NCBI RefSeq assembly: GCF_014203235.1
Contig: NZ_JACHIN010000027.1
Location: 1 to 64,000 of the forward strand
Origin: Nonomuraea endophytica
GTDB lineage: Bacteria > Actinomycetota > Actinomycetes > Streptosporangiales > Streptosporangiaceae
Direction of reading: 5' to 3'
DNA length: 64,000 bases
Part shown: positions 1 through 7,490 of the stretch, one piece after another
Layout: each line of letters starts with the position of its first letter
How positions within the stretch are numbered: position 1 is the first letter of the stretch
Translations under genes and position numbers: made by a program
Notes under the pieces: model-generated
The model's input: only the letters and a program-made list of their open reading frames with translations
Told to the model about the DNA's origin: nothing
Databases searched by the model: none

Positions 1-1382
1 TCCATCACGCTCGTCACGGCCGCCGCCAGCGCGGCGTCGGCCTCGGCCTGCGAGTCGCGCCAGTCCAGGCACCACCGGCGGTGGCGGACCCAGGAGGCGT
101 AGGCACGCTGGTAGGGCTCGGCGAAGGAGCCCGGCCCGCCGCCGTAGGCCTGCTCGCGGACGACCTGGGCCAGGTCGAGGTCGGCCAGCGAGGTGGCGCC
201 CGCGTCGAGTGCCGCGCGCACCGCCGCGCCGACCTCGCGGTGCGCGGTGCGGAACGGCACGCCGTCCCGGACCATCCGATTGGCCAGCGCGGTCGCGGTC
301 GTGAAGCCGCCCGCCGCGCGGTCGGCCATCCGGTCGGCGTTGGGCCTGGCCCCGCCGACCACGACCTGGGCGAGCTGCACCGCCTGCTCGACGGCGGCCA
401 GCCCCGGCCATACACACTCCATGGCCTCGGTGCCGACCTCGATCGTGTTGGTGAACGGCGTCGCCGCCATGGCCGAAGCCGCCCCGGCCCACGCGGCGAT
501 CGCCCGTCCCGGCTTGGCCTTGAGGTGTTCCAGCAGGAAGGCGTTGCGCTTTTGCGGCATGGCGGAGCTGCCTCCCACCAGCCGGTCGGGGAAGGCGATG
601 AAGCCGAACTCGGCCGTGCTCCACAGCTGCAGGTCGGTGGCCAGCCTGCTGAGCACGACGCTCAGCCCGGCCGCCGAGGCCAGCATGCGCAGCACGGCGT
701 CCCGGCTGGCCACGGCGTCGAGCGCGTGCCGGCTGGCGTCGATGTAGCCGAGCAGGCTCGCGGTGCGCGACGGGTCGATGGGCAGGTCAGTACCGGCGAC
801 GGCGCAGGCCCCGAGAGGGCAGATGTGCAACCCGCCTGCCGCGGCCGCCAGTGCGTCGATCTCCCTGCCCACCGCCCGCGCCACTCCCAGGAGGTAGTAG
901 CCGTACGTGATCGGCATGGCCGCCTGGAAGTGCGTGTACACCGGCATGACCACCGGCTGGTGGGCGCGGGCCCGCGCCAGCAGGATCGCCTCCAGACGGA
1001 TGGCCTGCTCGGCGAAGTCCAGCAGCCAGGCGCGGCACCGGAGCGAGGTGATGGTGGCCTTGAGGTCGTTGCGCGAGCGGCCGGTCTGCAGGACGCCGCC
1101 GACGTCGGGGCCGAGCCGCTCGATCAGGTATCCCTCGTACATCAGGTAGGCGCCTCGGGGGGCCGGGCGCTCGCTCAGGTCGCCGGGGTTCAGGCTCTCC
1201 AGGCAGCGCAGCAGGGCCGCCGCCGCCTTCCTGCCGATGAGCCGCCGCTCGGCGAGCATCACCAGGTGGGCCCGGTCCACCTTCATGATCATCGGGAGCT
1301 CGTCGGGGGCGGCGGTGCCGTACACGACCTGTCTGGTCCTGAGTCCGAGCTCGCCGAGTATGCGCCCGGCGTCGTTGTTCAC
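1..1382 (-). CDS. Argininosuccinate-lyase-like enzyme (fumarase/aspartase superfamily), 3' end cut by window edge
   Basis: About 460 residues are visible before the reading frame runs off the left edge, so only a short C-terminal piece can be missing. The protein carries the argininosuccinate-lyase hallmark GRSRND (residues 101-106), a YTHFQ histidine block (150-154) and the superfamily signature GSSAMPQKRN (271-280) with the catalytic serine loop. The family performs reversible beta-eliminations that release fumarate from N- or O-linked succinyl adducts. The GTG start overlaps the stop of the upstream PLP-enzyme gene by four bases (GTGA), so the two are translationally coupled. No arginine-biosynthesis gene is adjacent, which argues for a specialised lyase rather than ArgH. 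The true substrate is unknown. Confidence 0.85.
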   Translation of the reverse strand, partial: MNNDAGRILGELGLRTRQVVYGTAAPDELPMIMKVDRAHLVMLAERRLIGRKAAAALLRCLESLNPGDLSERPAPRGAYLMYEGYLIERLGPDVGGVLQTGRSRNDLKATITSLRCRAWLLDFAEQAIRLEAILLARARAHQPVVMPVYTHFQAAMPITYGYYLLGVARAVGREIDALAAAAGGLHICPLGACAVAGTDLPIDPSRTASLLGYIDASRHALDAVASRDAVLRMLASAAGLSVVLSRLATDLQLWSTAEFGFIAFPDRLVGGSSAMPQKRNAFLLEHLKAKPGRAIAAWAGAASAMAATPFTNTIEVGTEAMECVWPGLAAVEQAVQLAQVVVGGARPNADRMADRAAGGFTTATALANRMVRDGVPFRTAHREVGAAVRAALDAGATSLADLDLAQVVREQAYGGGPGSFAEPYQRAYASWVRHRRWCLDWRDSQAEADAALAAAVTSVM

Positions 1383-2395
1383 GGCCCCACGACCTCGCCG
1401 TAGGAACGCCGTCCCCAGGCGAACCCGGTCCAGGCGGCGTCCGCCGCGGCGGCCAGGTCGACGATCTTGGGTTCGGCGGGCAGGAGGAGCCGGTCGTGGC
1501 GGTGCTCGGCCAGCCAGGCGTCGTCGTAGACGGTGTCCTGGTAGCGATAGCCCTCGTCCGGCATCATCACGACCGTGAGCGCGTCCGGGTTCTGCTGCGC
1601 CCACCAGCGCGCGGTCAGGTACGCGGCGCCGCTGGTCGGGCCCATGAACAGGGCGTGGCTCTGGTGGAGTTCGCGCGTGGCCTGGTAGGCGGCGGCCGCC
1701 GAGCACCAGTGCACGTCGTCGAAGACGCGGTGGTCGAGGTTGGCGGGCAGCACGCTCATGCCGAGCCCGCGCAGCTCCCGGTGTCCCTCGGGCTGGCCGA
1801 ACAGCACGCTGCCGTGGGTGTCCACGCCGATGGCGCGGCAGTGCGGGTCGCTGCGGCGCAGGTGGGTGACGGTGCCGCACATCGAGCCGCCCGAGCCCAC
1901 CGGCCCGACCACGCAGTCCACCCGGCCCAGCCGCTCGCGCAGCAGCTCCGAGACGATCGCGTAGGAGCGCGGGTTGTCCGGGTTCGTGTATTGCTCGGGG
2001 CAGAAGGAGTGCTCCAGCCCCGCGCGTACCTCGGCCAGCCGGTTGAGCCGCGCCGTCTGGAACCCGCCGGGCCCGTCGCCCGCCTCCTTGGGCACCCGGT
2101 CCACGACCGCGCCCAGGTCGGTGAGCCGCCGATACAGCCGCTCGTCGATCGCCGGATCGCTGACCAGCACGAGGCGGCGGTCGAGGTGCACCGCCTGCAT
2201 CGCCAGCGCCAGCCCGAACGTGCCGGAGGTGGTCTCCACGATCACCGTGTCCGGCGTCAGCAGTCCCTGCTCGGCCGCCCGGCGCAGGATGTAGCGCGCC
2301 GGGATGAGCTTCATCAGCGTGAAGCACGCAGCCCACAGGTTCGGTCCCAGTCGTACCAGGCGGGGGTTCTGGTATGCCGCAGTCGCTTCGGTCAA
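1379..2395 (-). CDS. Cysteine-synthase-like PLP enzyme (fold type II; SbnA-like role possible)
   Basis: 338 residues. The fold-type II pattern is clear: the Schiff-base lysine is K29 in TLMKLIPARYI, the substrate loop is ETTSGTFGLALA (54-65; cysteine synthases have PTSGNTG there), the glycine-rich phosphate loop is VGPVGSGGS (163-171), and MGPTSGAA (251-258) lies near the cofactor. Such enzymes replace a beta leaving group (acetyl or phosphate) on serine with a nucleophile. The altered substrate loop resembles specialised members such as SbnA, which joins phosphoserine to glutamate. It is first in a two-gene unit with the argininosuccinate-lyase-like gene and divergent from an exporter. Ordinary cysteine synthesis is less likely in this context but not excluded. 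Confidence 0.85.
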   Translation of the reverse strand: MTEATAAYQNPRLVRLGPNLWAACFTLMKLIPARYILRRAAEQGLLTPDTVIVETTSGTFGLALAMQAVHLDRRLVLVSDPAIDERLYRRLTDLGAVVDRVPKEAGDGPGGFQTARLNRLAEVRAGLEHSFCPEQYTNPDNPRSYAIVSELLRERLGRVDCVVGPVGSGGSMCGTVTHLRRSDPHCRAIGVDTHGSVLFGQPEGHRELRGLGMSVLPANLDHRVFDDVHWCSAAAAYQATRELHQSHALFMGPTSGAAYLTARWWAQQNPDALTVVMMPDEGYRYQDTVYDDAWLAEHRHDRLLLPAEPKIVDLAAAADAAWTGFAWGRRSYGEVVGP

Positions 2396-2451
2396 GGCCG
2401 GCCTCCATCCCGTGATGAGGCCACTACGCCAAATGCCGCTATTGCCGCCCT

Positions 2452-2479
2452 ATCGCCTGGCCATTGCACGACAGGCGAT
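2452..2479. promoter_or_regulatory. Inverted repeat in the divergent promoter between PLP enzyme and exporter
   Basis: ATCGCCTG (2452-2459) and CAGGCGAT (2472-2479) are perfect complements separated by 12 bases, within the 104-bp gap between two divergent starts. This placement suggests a shared operator controlling both directions. No regulator gene is adjacent inside the window, and the sequence does not match the Zur or IdeR box patterns I know. Confidence 0.4.
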
Positions 2480-2499
2480 CTTCGTGAAACCCTGCACCG

Positions 2500-3666
2500 A
2501 TGTCGCGCGCCTACTGGCAGCTGTGGACCTCATCCGGCCTGTCCAACCTCGCCGACGGCATACTCAAGGTCGCGCTGCCCCTGGTCGCGGTCCAGTTCAC
2601 CCGCTCCCCCACGCTCGTGGCGGGCCTCGCCGTCGCCGTCACCCTGCCCTGGCTCGTGTGCGCGCTGCCGGTCGGCGCGCTCGTCGACCGCCTCGACCGC
2701 CGCCGCGCCATGCTCGCCGCCAACCTGGCGCGCGCCGTGCTCCTCGCCGCCGTGACCGCCGCCGTCCTGCTCGGCTGGGGCTCCATCTGGCTCCTGTACG
2801 GCGCCGCCTTCCTCATCGGCACCGCCGAGACCGTCTACGACACCGCGGCCCAGTCGATCGTCCCCCAGATCGTCCCCCGCGAGCGCCTCACCCAGGCCAA
2901 CGGCCGCCTCTACGCCGCCGAGCTGACCGCCAACCAGTTCGTCGGCCCGCCGCTCGCCGGCCTGCTGGCGGCGGCCGCGGCGGCGCTCGCCTTCGCCACC
3001 CCCGCCGCCCTGTGGCTGCTGGCCGTCGCCGCCCTGTTCCTCGTGCGCGGCTCCTACCGGGTCGAGCGCGCCGAGCCCGCCACCCTGCGCGCCGACATCG
3101 CGGCCGGGCTGCGCTACCTGTGGCGGCAGAAGGTGCTGCGCCGGCTGGCGGTGCTGACCGGCCTGTTCAACTTCGCGAGCAACGCCACCTCGGCCGTCCT
3201 CGTCCTCTACGCCACGGGCCCGATGAACCTGCCGGAAGCCGGATACGGCCTGCTCCTGGGCACCATCGCCGCGGGCAGCCTGGTGGGCTCGCTGGCGGGG
3301 GCCTGGCTGGAGGGGCGGCTGGGCCGTACCAGGACACTCGTCGTGGCCCTGCTGGCCGGCGCGGTGCTCATCGGCGTCCCCGCGGCCACCACCAGCCCTT
3401 ACCTCGTCGGCGCGGGCTTCTTCGTCGGCGGGATCGGCATCGTGGTGGCCAACGTGGTCATGGTCTCGCTCCGCCAGCGCATCACCCCGGACGCGATGCT
3501 GGGCCGGGTCAACAGCAGCTACCGGCTGATCGCGTGGGGCACGATGCCGCTGGGGGCGCTCGTGGGCGGCCTGCTGGCCCAGCAGATCGGCCTGCGGCCG
3601 CTGTTCGCCGTCATGGCGCTCGTCGCGCTGACCGGCCTGGCCTGTGTACGCGCCCTGGACACCTAG
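2500..3666 (+). CDS. MFS exporter of the EntS-like (MFS_3) type
   Basis: 388 residues with about twelve hydrophobic helices. The loop after helix 2 reads VGALVDRLDRRR, the usual MFS motif A form, and the overall pattern fits the MFS_3 'transmembrane secretion effector' group that contains the enterobactin exporter EntS. It should sit in the cytoplasmic membrane and export a small molecule by proton antiport. It is divergent from the PLP enzyme/lyase pair across a short shared promoter region, so it may export their product. The ribosome site before the ATG is weak. Its last codons lie in the first copy of a tandem repeat shared with the convergent MerR gene. Confidence 0.85.
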   Translation: MSRAYWQLWTSSGLSNLADGILKVALPLVAVQFTRSPTLVAGLAVAVTLPWLVCALPVGALVDRLDRRRAMLAANLARAVLLAAVTAAVLLGWGSIWLLYGAAFLIGTAETVYDTAAQSIVPQIVPRERLTQANGRLYAAELTANQFVGPPLAGLLAAAAAALAFATPAALWLLAVAALFLVRGSYRVERAEPATLRADIAAGLRYLWRQKVLRRLAVLTGLFNFASNATSAVLVLYATGPMNLPEAGYGLLLGTIAAGSLVGSLAGAWLEGRLGRTRTLVVALLAGAVLIGVPAATTSPYLVGAGFFVGGIGIVVANVVMVSLRQRITPDAMLGRVNSSYRLIAWGTMPLGALVGGLLAQQIGLRPLFAVMALVALTGLACVRALDT

Positions 3667-3764
3667 CCCCCAGCTCGCGGAGCGCGGCCTCGACACCTAG
3701 CCCTCCAGCTTGCGGAGCGCGGCCTCGACGCCTAGCCCTCCAGCTTGCGGAGCGCGGCCTCGAT
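3661..3764. repeat. Three tandem copies of a 34-35 bp unit from a gene 3' end
   Basis: Three near-identical units start at 3661, 3695 and 3730, each beginning (A/G)CCTAGCCC and ending GCGCGGCCTCGA. The last copy is the genuine 3' end of the MerR gene on the minus strand (ending ALRKLEG and stop). The first two repeat that tail, with the first copy also supplying the exporter's stop codon. The unit therefore carries a stop codon for both converging genes. Slipped-strand duplication is the simplest origin. Confidence 0.85.
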
Positions 3765-4619
3765 CCAGGTGTAGGCGATCGTCTGGTCCGCCGGCCAGGG
3801 CGTCTTCTGGATGATCGCCACCAGCTCCCACAGCCTGGCCGCCCGCGGATCGTGCTCGTCGAACACGCGCAGCATCTCCTCCCGGGTCTGCCCCATGGCC
3901 GTCAGAATCCGCTCGACGACCACCGCAGACTCGGCCGAGCCGGGCTCGACGCCGGCCCGCGCCGCGGCCAGCCCCTCCCGCATGACCTTGGTGTTGGTCT
4001 CCTGCCAGGACTCAAGGTCGATGTCCGCCTCCCAGAAGTCCTTGCTCTGGCTACGCAGGCTCTCCCGGTAGTCCTCGTCTGCCAGCAGGTCGGCCAGCTC
4101 CATCCAGGCGTCGAGCTGGGCGGTGGTCGGCTCCTCCGGCAGTTCGGGCAGCATGCAGTCGCGCATGTTGGCCAGCCACTCGTGCCGGGCCTCGATGCCG
4201 CCGCCCACCTCGTCGACGAACTCGTCGAGCAGCAGCCCCATCTCCGCCCCGCCGACCCGGCTGAGCGCGTGCAGCCTGCGCAGATCGTCCTCGGCCGGAT
4301 CGCCCTCCTTGCCGAGCGTCGCCTTGAGCACCGCCCTGGTCCGCTGGAGCGATCTGAGCTGGGTCTCGACCGCCTTGAGGTGCAGGTCGAGCACGCTTCT
4401 CAACCGGCGCTCGCCGAGCGAGCGGATCGTGGCCAGATCGACCCCGATCTCCCTCAGCGTCCGGATCAGCTCCAGCCGGGCGCGGTCCTCGTCCCCATAG
4501 ATCCGGTAGCCGGAGGCGGTCCGCTCCCGCTCGGGCAGCACGCCCGAGTCGGAGTAAAAGCGGATCGTCTTCACCGGCATGCCGGTCAGCTTCGACAGGC
4601 GGCCGATCGTGTACGTCAT
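3732..4619 (-). CDS. MerR-family transcriptional activator with long helical sensor domain
   Basis: 295 residues from the ATG at 4619. The N-terminal winged helix is canonical (YTIGRLSKLTGMPVKTIRFY, then SGYRIYGDED), followed by the MerR dimerisation helix. Residues from about 110 to 295 form a predominantly helical acidic domain with no metal-binding cysteine cluster, so a small-molecule ligand is likelier than a metal. That is the layout of TipA- or BmrR-like activators, though I cannot show homology to the TipA thiopeptide-binding domain. The gene is divergent from an L11 paralogue, with a dyad operator in the 45-bp gap. AAGGGA precedes the start. An upstream in-frame extension exists but crosses the L11 gene and was discarded. 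Confidence 0.9.
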   Translation of the reverse strand: MTYTIGRLSKLTGMPVKTIRFYSDSGVLPERERTASGYRIYGDEDRARLELIRTLREIGVDLATIRSLGERRLRSVLDLHLKAVETQLRSLQRTRAVLKATLGKEGDPAEDDLRRLHALSRVGGAEMGLLLDEFVDEVGGGIEARHEWLANMRDCMLPELPEEPTTAQLDAWMELADLLADEDYRESLRSQSKDFWEADIDLESWQETNTKVMREGLAAARAGVEPGSAESAVVVERILTAMGQTREEMLRVFDEHDPRAARLWELVAIIQKTPWPADQTIAYTWIEAALRKLEG

Positions 4620-4626
4620 AATTCCC

Positions 4627-4657
4627 TTGAGTCTCCAGTTGCTGGAGACTTTAGCGT
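4627..4657 (+). promoter_or_regulatory. MerR-type promoter with 19-bp spacer and 21-bp dyad operator
   Basis: A -35-like TTGAGT (4627-4632) and a -10-like TAGCGT (4652-4657) are 19 bp apart, the overlong spacing that MerR activators correct by DNA distortion. Between them AGTCTCCAG (4630-4638) and CTGGAGACT (4642-4650) form a perfect 9-bp inverted repeat around TTG. The ATG of the L11 paralogue begins 8 bp after the -10 element, so the transcript is probably leaderless. Confidence 0.75.
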
Positions 4658-4664
4658 ACCCGAC

Positions 4665-5090
4665 ATGGCGAAGAACAAGGTGACCAGAGTCGTCACCATG
4701 CACCTGGAGGCGGGCGGCGCTAACCCGGCGAGCGTCGGCAAGGACCTCGGCCCGCTCGGCATCAACCTCATGGAGTTCTGCCGGCAGTACAACGCGCAGA
4801 CGCAGGATCGGCGCGGCTTCGTGATCCCCGCGGTCATCACCGTCTACGAGGACCGGTCGTTCGAGTTCGCCACCAAGCAGCCGACCACCGCCTCGCTGAT
4901 CCGCCGCGTCACCGGCCTGGACGGCGGCAGCCCGCGCCCCGGTCACGTGAACGGCGGCTCGATCACCCGCGCCCAGCTCCGCGAGGTCGCCCAGGCCAAA
5001 CTCCCCGACCTCAACACCTCCGACCTGGACCAAGCTGAGAAGATCATCGCGGGTACGGTCCGCTCCATGGGCCTCACGGTCCGCGACTAG
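4665..5090 (+). CDS. Ribosomal protein L11 paralogue with altered thiopeptide-binding loop
   Basis: 141 residues, full L11 length. Conserved blocks include MEFCRQYNA, ITVYEDRSFEF, ITRAQLREVA and GTVRSMGLTV, so binding to the 23S rRNA GTPase centre should be retained. The N-terminal loop differs sharply: where E. coli L11 has NPSPPVGPALG (Pro22, Pro23, Pro26), this protein has NPASVGKDLG (20-29). One residue is deleted, serine replaces the proline pair, and lysine replaces Pro26. These prolines contact thiostrepton and micrococcin, and their loss causes resistance. The gene is outside the usual nusG-rplK-rplA context and is driven by a MerR-type promoter, so it is a regulated second copy. An L11 homologue (TclQ) gives self-immunity in the thiocillin producer. 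Confidence 0.9.
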   Translation: MAKNKVTRVVTMHLEAGGANPASVGKDLGPLGINLMEFCRQYNAQTQDRRGFVIPAVITVYEDRSFEFATKQPTTASLIRRVTGLDGGSPRPGHVNGGSITRAQLREVAQAKLPDLNTSDLDQAEKIIAGTVRSMGLTVRD

Positions 5091-5117
5091 GCCCTTCCTA
5101 CGTTCCCATCGCGACGG

Positions 5118-6626
5118 CTAAGCCCTTCGTACAGTCCTGAGCAGGAAGACCACCACGACGGCCAGCACGAGCAGGACGGGGACGGCGAGAGCCGAGGTCA
5201 GCCGCAGCCCGTCGGCGAACGCCTCCCGGGCGAAGGCGGCGAGTTCGTCACCGGCCGGCCCGGGAAGCGACCGGGCCACGGCCAGGGCGGCCGGCAGTGT
5301 CTCCGCGGCGGCGGGCAGGTGGTCGGGGGCGACCGCCGTCATGCGGCCGTGGTAGACGGCGTTGACCAGGCTGCCGAGCAGGGCGATCCCCAGGGCGCCG
5401 CCCAGTTCCTGGATGGTCTCCCCGGCGGCGGCCGCCGCTCCTGCCTGCGGGGGCGGAGCGGCGCCCACGATCATGTCGATGCCCAGCCCCGACACCGGCA
5501 TGAGCCCCGCGAACAGCAGAACAGACCCGGTCACGACGACCGGCAGCCCGGCCGCCGCGTCCGCCTGGGTGAGCACGGCGAACCCGGCGGCGGCGACCAC
5601 CAGCCCGGTCCCGAAGATGTAGGCACGGTGGATCTTCGCCGCGAGCGCCGACGCGACGAAGATCGCCACGGTCCCCGCGATGACCAGCGGCAGCCCCCAC
5701 AGCCCGGCCCTCAGCGGGGACAGGCCCAGCACCATCTGCATGTACTGCGCCATGAGGAACTGCGTGCCCAGCATGAAGATCACGGTGATGGTCAACGCGC
5801 TCAGCGAAACGGTGAAGGCCCGGTTGGCGAACAACGACAGATCCAGCAGCGGATCGGCCAGCCGCCGCTGCCGCAGTACGAACAAAAACCCGACGACCAG
5901 CCCCAGCACGACGGCGACCACGGGCACCGGCGCGAAGCCGTCCTTGGCCATCTCCTTGATGCCGTAGACCACCGCCAGCGCGGCCGTCAGCGACATCGCC
6001 GCGCTGGGCAGGTCCAGCCGGGCGGGCCGGGAATCGCGGTACTCGGGCAGCAGGATCGGGCCGAGCACCACCAGCAGCACCATGACGGGCACCGCCGCCA
6101 GGAACACCGATCCCCACCAGAAGTACTCCAGCATCACGCCGCCCACCAGCGGGCCCACGGCCCCGCCCGCCATGAAGCTGGCCATCCAGACGGTGATCGC
6201 CGTCGTACGCTGCCGTGGGTCGTGGAACATGACGCTGATCAGCGACAGGGTGGACGGGCCCAGCGCCGCCCCGGCGAGGCCGAGCAGCGCGCGGGCGGCG
6301 ATCAGGGTCTCGGCGGTGGGCGCGTAGGCGGCCAGCACGGAGGCGGCCCCGAACGTGGCCGCCCCGACGAGCAGGACCCGCCGCCGCCCGACCCGGTCAC
6401 CGAGCGCGCCCATGGGGATCAGCGCTCCGGCGATGAGGAAGCCGTAGATGTCGGTGATCCAGAGCAGTTGGGAGGCGCTGGGGTCGAGATCGGCGCTCAG
6501 GCGCGGCATGGCCAGGTGCAAAACGCTCATGTCGATCATCACGAGCATGGCCGGGAGCGCGAGGACGGCCAGACCCGCCCACTGCTTCCATCCAGCCCGT
6601 GCGGTCTCCTTGGATGTGTCAGGCAT
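5118..6626 (-). CDS. MFS multidrug exporter, DHA2 (EmrB/QacA, 14-helix) family
   Basis: 502 residues with about 14 hydrophobic segments. Family marks include DMSVLHLAMPRLSADL in helix 1 (the DHA2 D-(x)-VNVALP region), motif A in GALGDRVGRRR, and a motif C-like GPLVGGVMLEYFWW. It should export hydrophobic or cationic drugs by proton antiport at the cytoplasmic membrane. It is transcribed toward the L11 paralogue and ends 27 bp past that gene's stop. Its upstream region (6627-6680) contains three GGTAAGG/GGTAGG-like direct repeats and AGGTA...TACCT symmetry that may bind a regulator, but no regulator gene is adjacent. The substrate is unknown. Confidence 0.88.
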   Translation of the reverse strand: MPDTSKETARAGWKQWAGLAVLALPAMLVMIDMSVLHLAMPRLSADLDPSASQLLWITDIYGFLIAGALIPMGALGDRVGRRRVLLVGAATFGAASVLAAYAPTAETLIAARALLGLAGAALGPSTLSLISVMFHDPRQRTTAITVWMASFMAGGAVGPLVGGVMLEYFWWGSVFLAAVPVMVLLVVLGPILLPEYRDSRPARLDLPSAAMSLTAALAVVYGIKEMAKDGFAPVPVVAVVLGLVVGFLFVLRQRRLADPLLDLSLFANRAFTVSLSALTITVIFMLGTQFLMAQYMQMVLGLSPLRAGLWGLPLVIAGTVAIFVASALAAKIHRAYIFGTGLVVAAAGFAVLTQADAAAGLPVVVTGSVLLFAGLMPVSGLGIDMIVGAAPPPQAGAAAAAGETIQELGGALGIALLGSLVNAVYHGRMTAVAPDHLPAAAETLPAALAVARSLPGPAGDELAAFAREAFADGLRLTSALAVPVLLVLAVVVVFLLRTVRRA

Positions 6627-6758
6627 GGCCCAGACCCTAGGAACGGGGCTTACTCAAGGTAAGGACGTACCTGCGGGTAAGGCACCTGCTCCGAAGGTAG
6701 GAGACCTGGAAGCGCCCGGCATGCCCGGCCTGGCGAGTGACGCATTCAACAACGTTTT

Positions 6759-6869
6759 CGCCTCGGCCGCACCACCGAAGCCGCCGCCGCGTACGACGAG
6801 GCCATCGCCCTGGCCACCAACGACACCGAAAGAGCCTTCCTGCGCACCCGACGAGCACGCCTGACCTGA
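6759..6869 (+). pseudogene. 3' remnant of an ECF sigma-factor gene (SigJ/DUF6596 type)
   Basis: Frame 6759-6869 reads RLGRTTEAAAAYDEAIALATNDTERAFLRTRR and a stop. This matches the extreme C-terminal end of the long ECF sigma factors with a TPR-like tail (GRxxEAxxAYxxAIALxxNxxERAFLxxR). No start, sigma-2 or sigma-4 region is present upstream, where the DHA2 exporter's divergent promoter begins. The fragment ends 15 bp before a RibD-like reductase, a common neighbour of such sigma genes. It is read as a deletion relic. Confidence 0.65.
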
Positions 6870-6884
6870 AAGGCACCAAAGACC

Positions 6885-7481
6885 ATGAAGCTCACCACCA
6901 CCACGATGCTCACCCTCGACGGCGTGATGCAGGGACTCGGCGCACCGGACGAGGACCGCAGAGGCGGATTCGAACGCGGCGGATGGCAGGCGCCGACCTG
7001 GGACGACGAGGCCGGAACGTTTCTGAACCAGGTCTACGAACGCGCCGACGCGTACCTGTTCGGCCGGTGGACCTACGAGGTCTTCGCCCGACACTGGGGC
7101 CCGATGACAGCCGGCCCCATCGCGATCGCCCTGAACAGCAAACCCAAATACGTGGCCTCGACCACCCTCACCGAAGCGAAATGGCCGACCACCACCATCC
7201 TGCCCACCGACCTAATAGCGAACCTGAAGGCCAGGCCAGGAGGCGAGCTGCAGGTGCACGGCAGCGGCACCCTGCTCCGCTGGCTCCTCGCCAACGAGCT
7301 CATAGACGAGATGAACCTGCTGATCAGCCCCGTGATCCTCGGCCAGGGCACCCGCCTGTTCCCCGACACCGGCCCGGACCTGGCCCTGGACCTGGTGGAA
7401 TCACGCTCCACCCCAAAGGGAATCACCATCCAGACCTACCGCCCCAACGGCCGCCCGCAGTATGCAAGAGCCGACGCCTGA
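6885..7481 (+). CDS. Dihydrofolate-reductase-family protein (RibD C-terminal domain)
   Basis: 198 residues of the RibD C-terminal/dihydrofolate-reductase-like fold: a first strand with TTTMLTLDGVM, a YLFGRWTYEVFARHW helix, PKYVASTTL, LQVHGSGTLLRWLL and the terminal ISPVILGQGTRLFPD. These are presumed cytosolic NADPH-dependent reductases of unknown substrate, often encoded beside ECF sigma factors. Here only the tail of such a sigma gene remains, immediately upstream. A second paralogue lies at 19828-20370. The ATG is preceded by AAAGGCACC. Confidence 0.85.
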   Translation: MKLTTTTMLTLDGVMQGLGAPDEDRRGGFERGGWQAPTWDDEAGTFLNQVYERADAYLFGRWTYEVFARHWGPMTAGPIAIALNSKPKYVASTTLTEAKWPTTTILPTDLIANLKARPGGELQVHGSGTLLRWLLANELIDEMNLLISPVILGQGTRLFPDTGPDLALDLVESRSTPKGITIQTYRPNGRPQYARADA

Positions 7482-7490
7482 AACCCCGCT

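Noticed and set aside
2304..4664. Very long plus-strand open frame running into the L11 gene
   Set aside because: It is antisense or out of frame to the exporter and MerR genes. The L11 portion starts cleanly at 4665 behind its own promoter.
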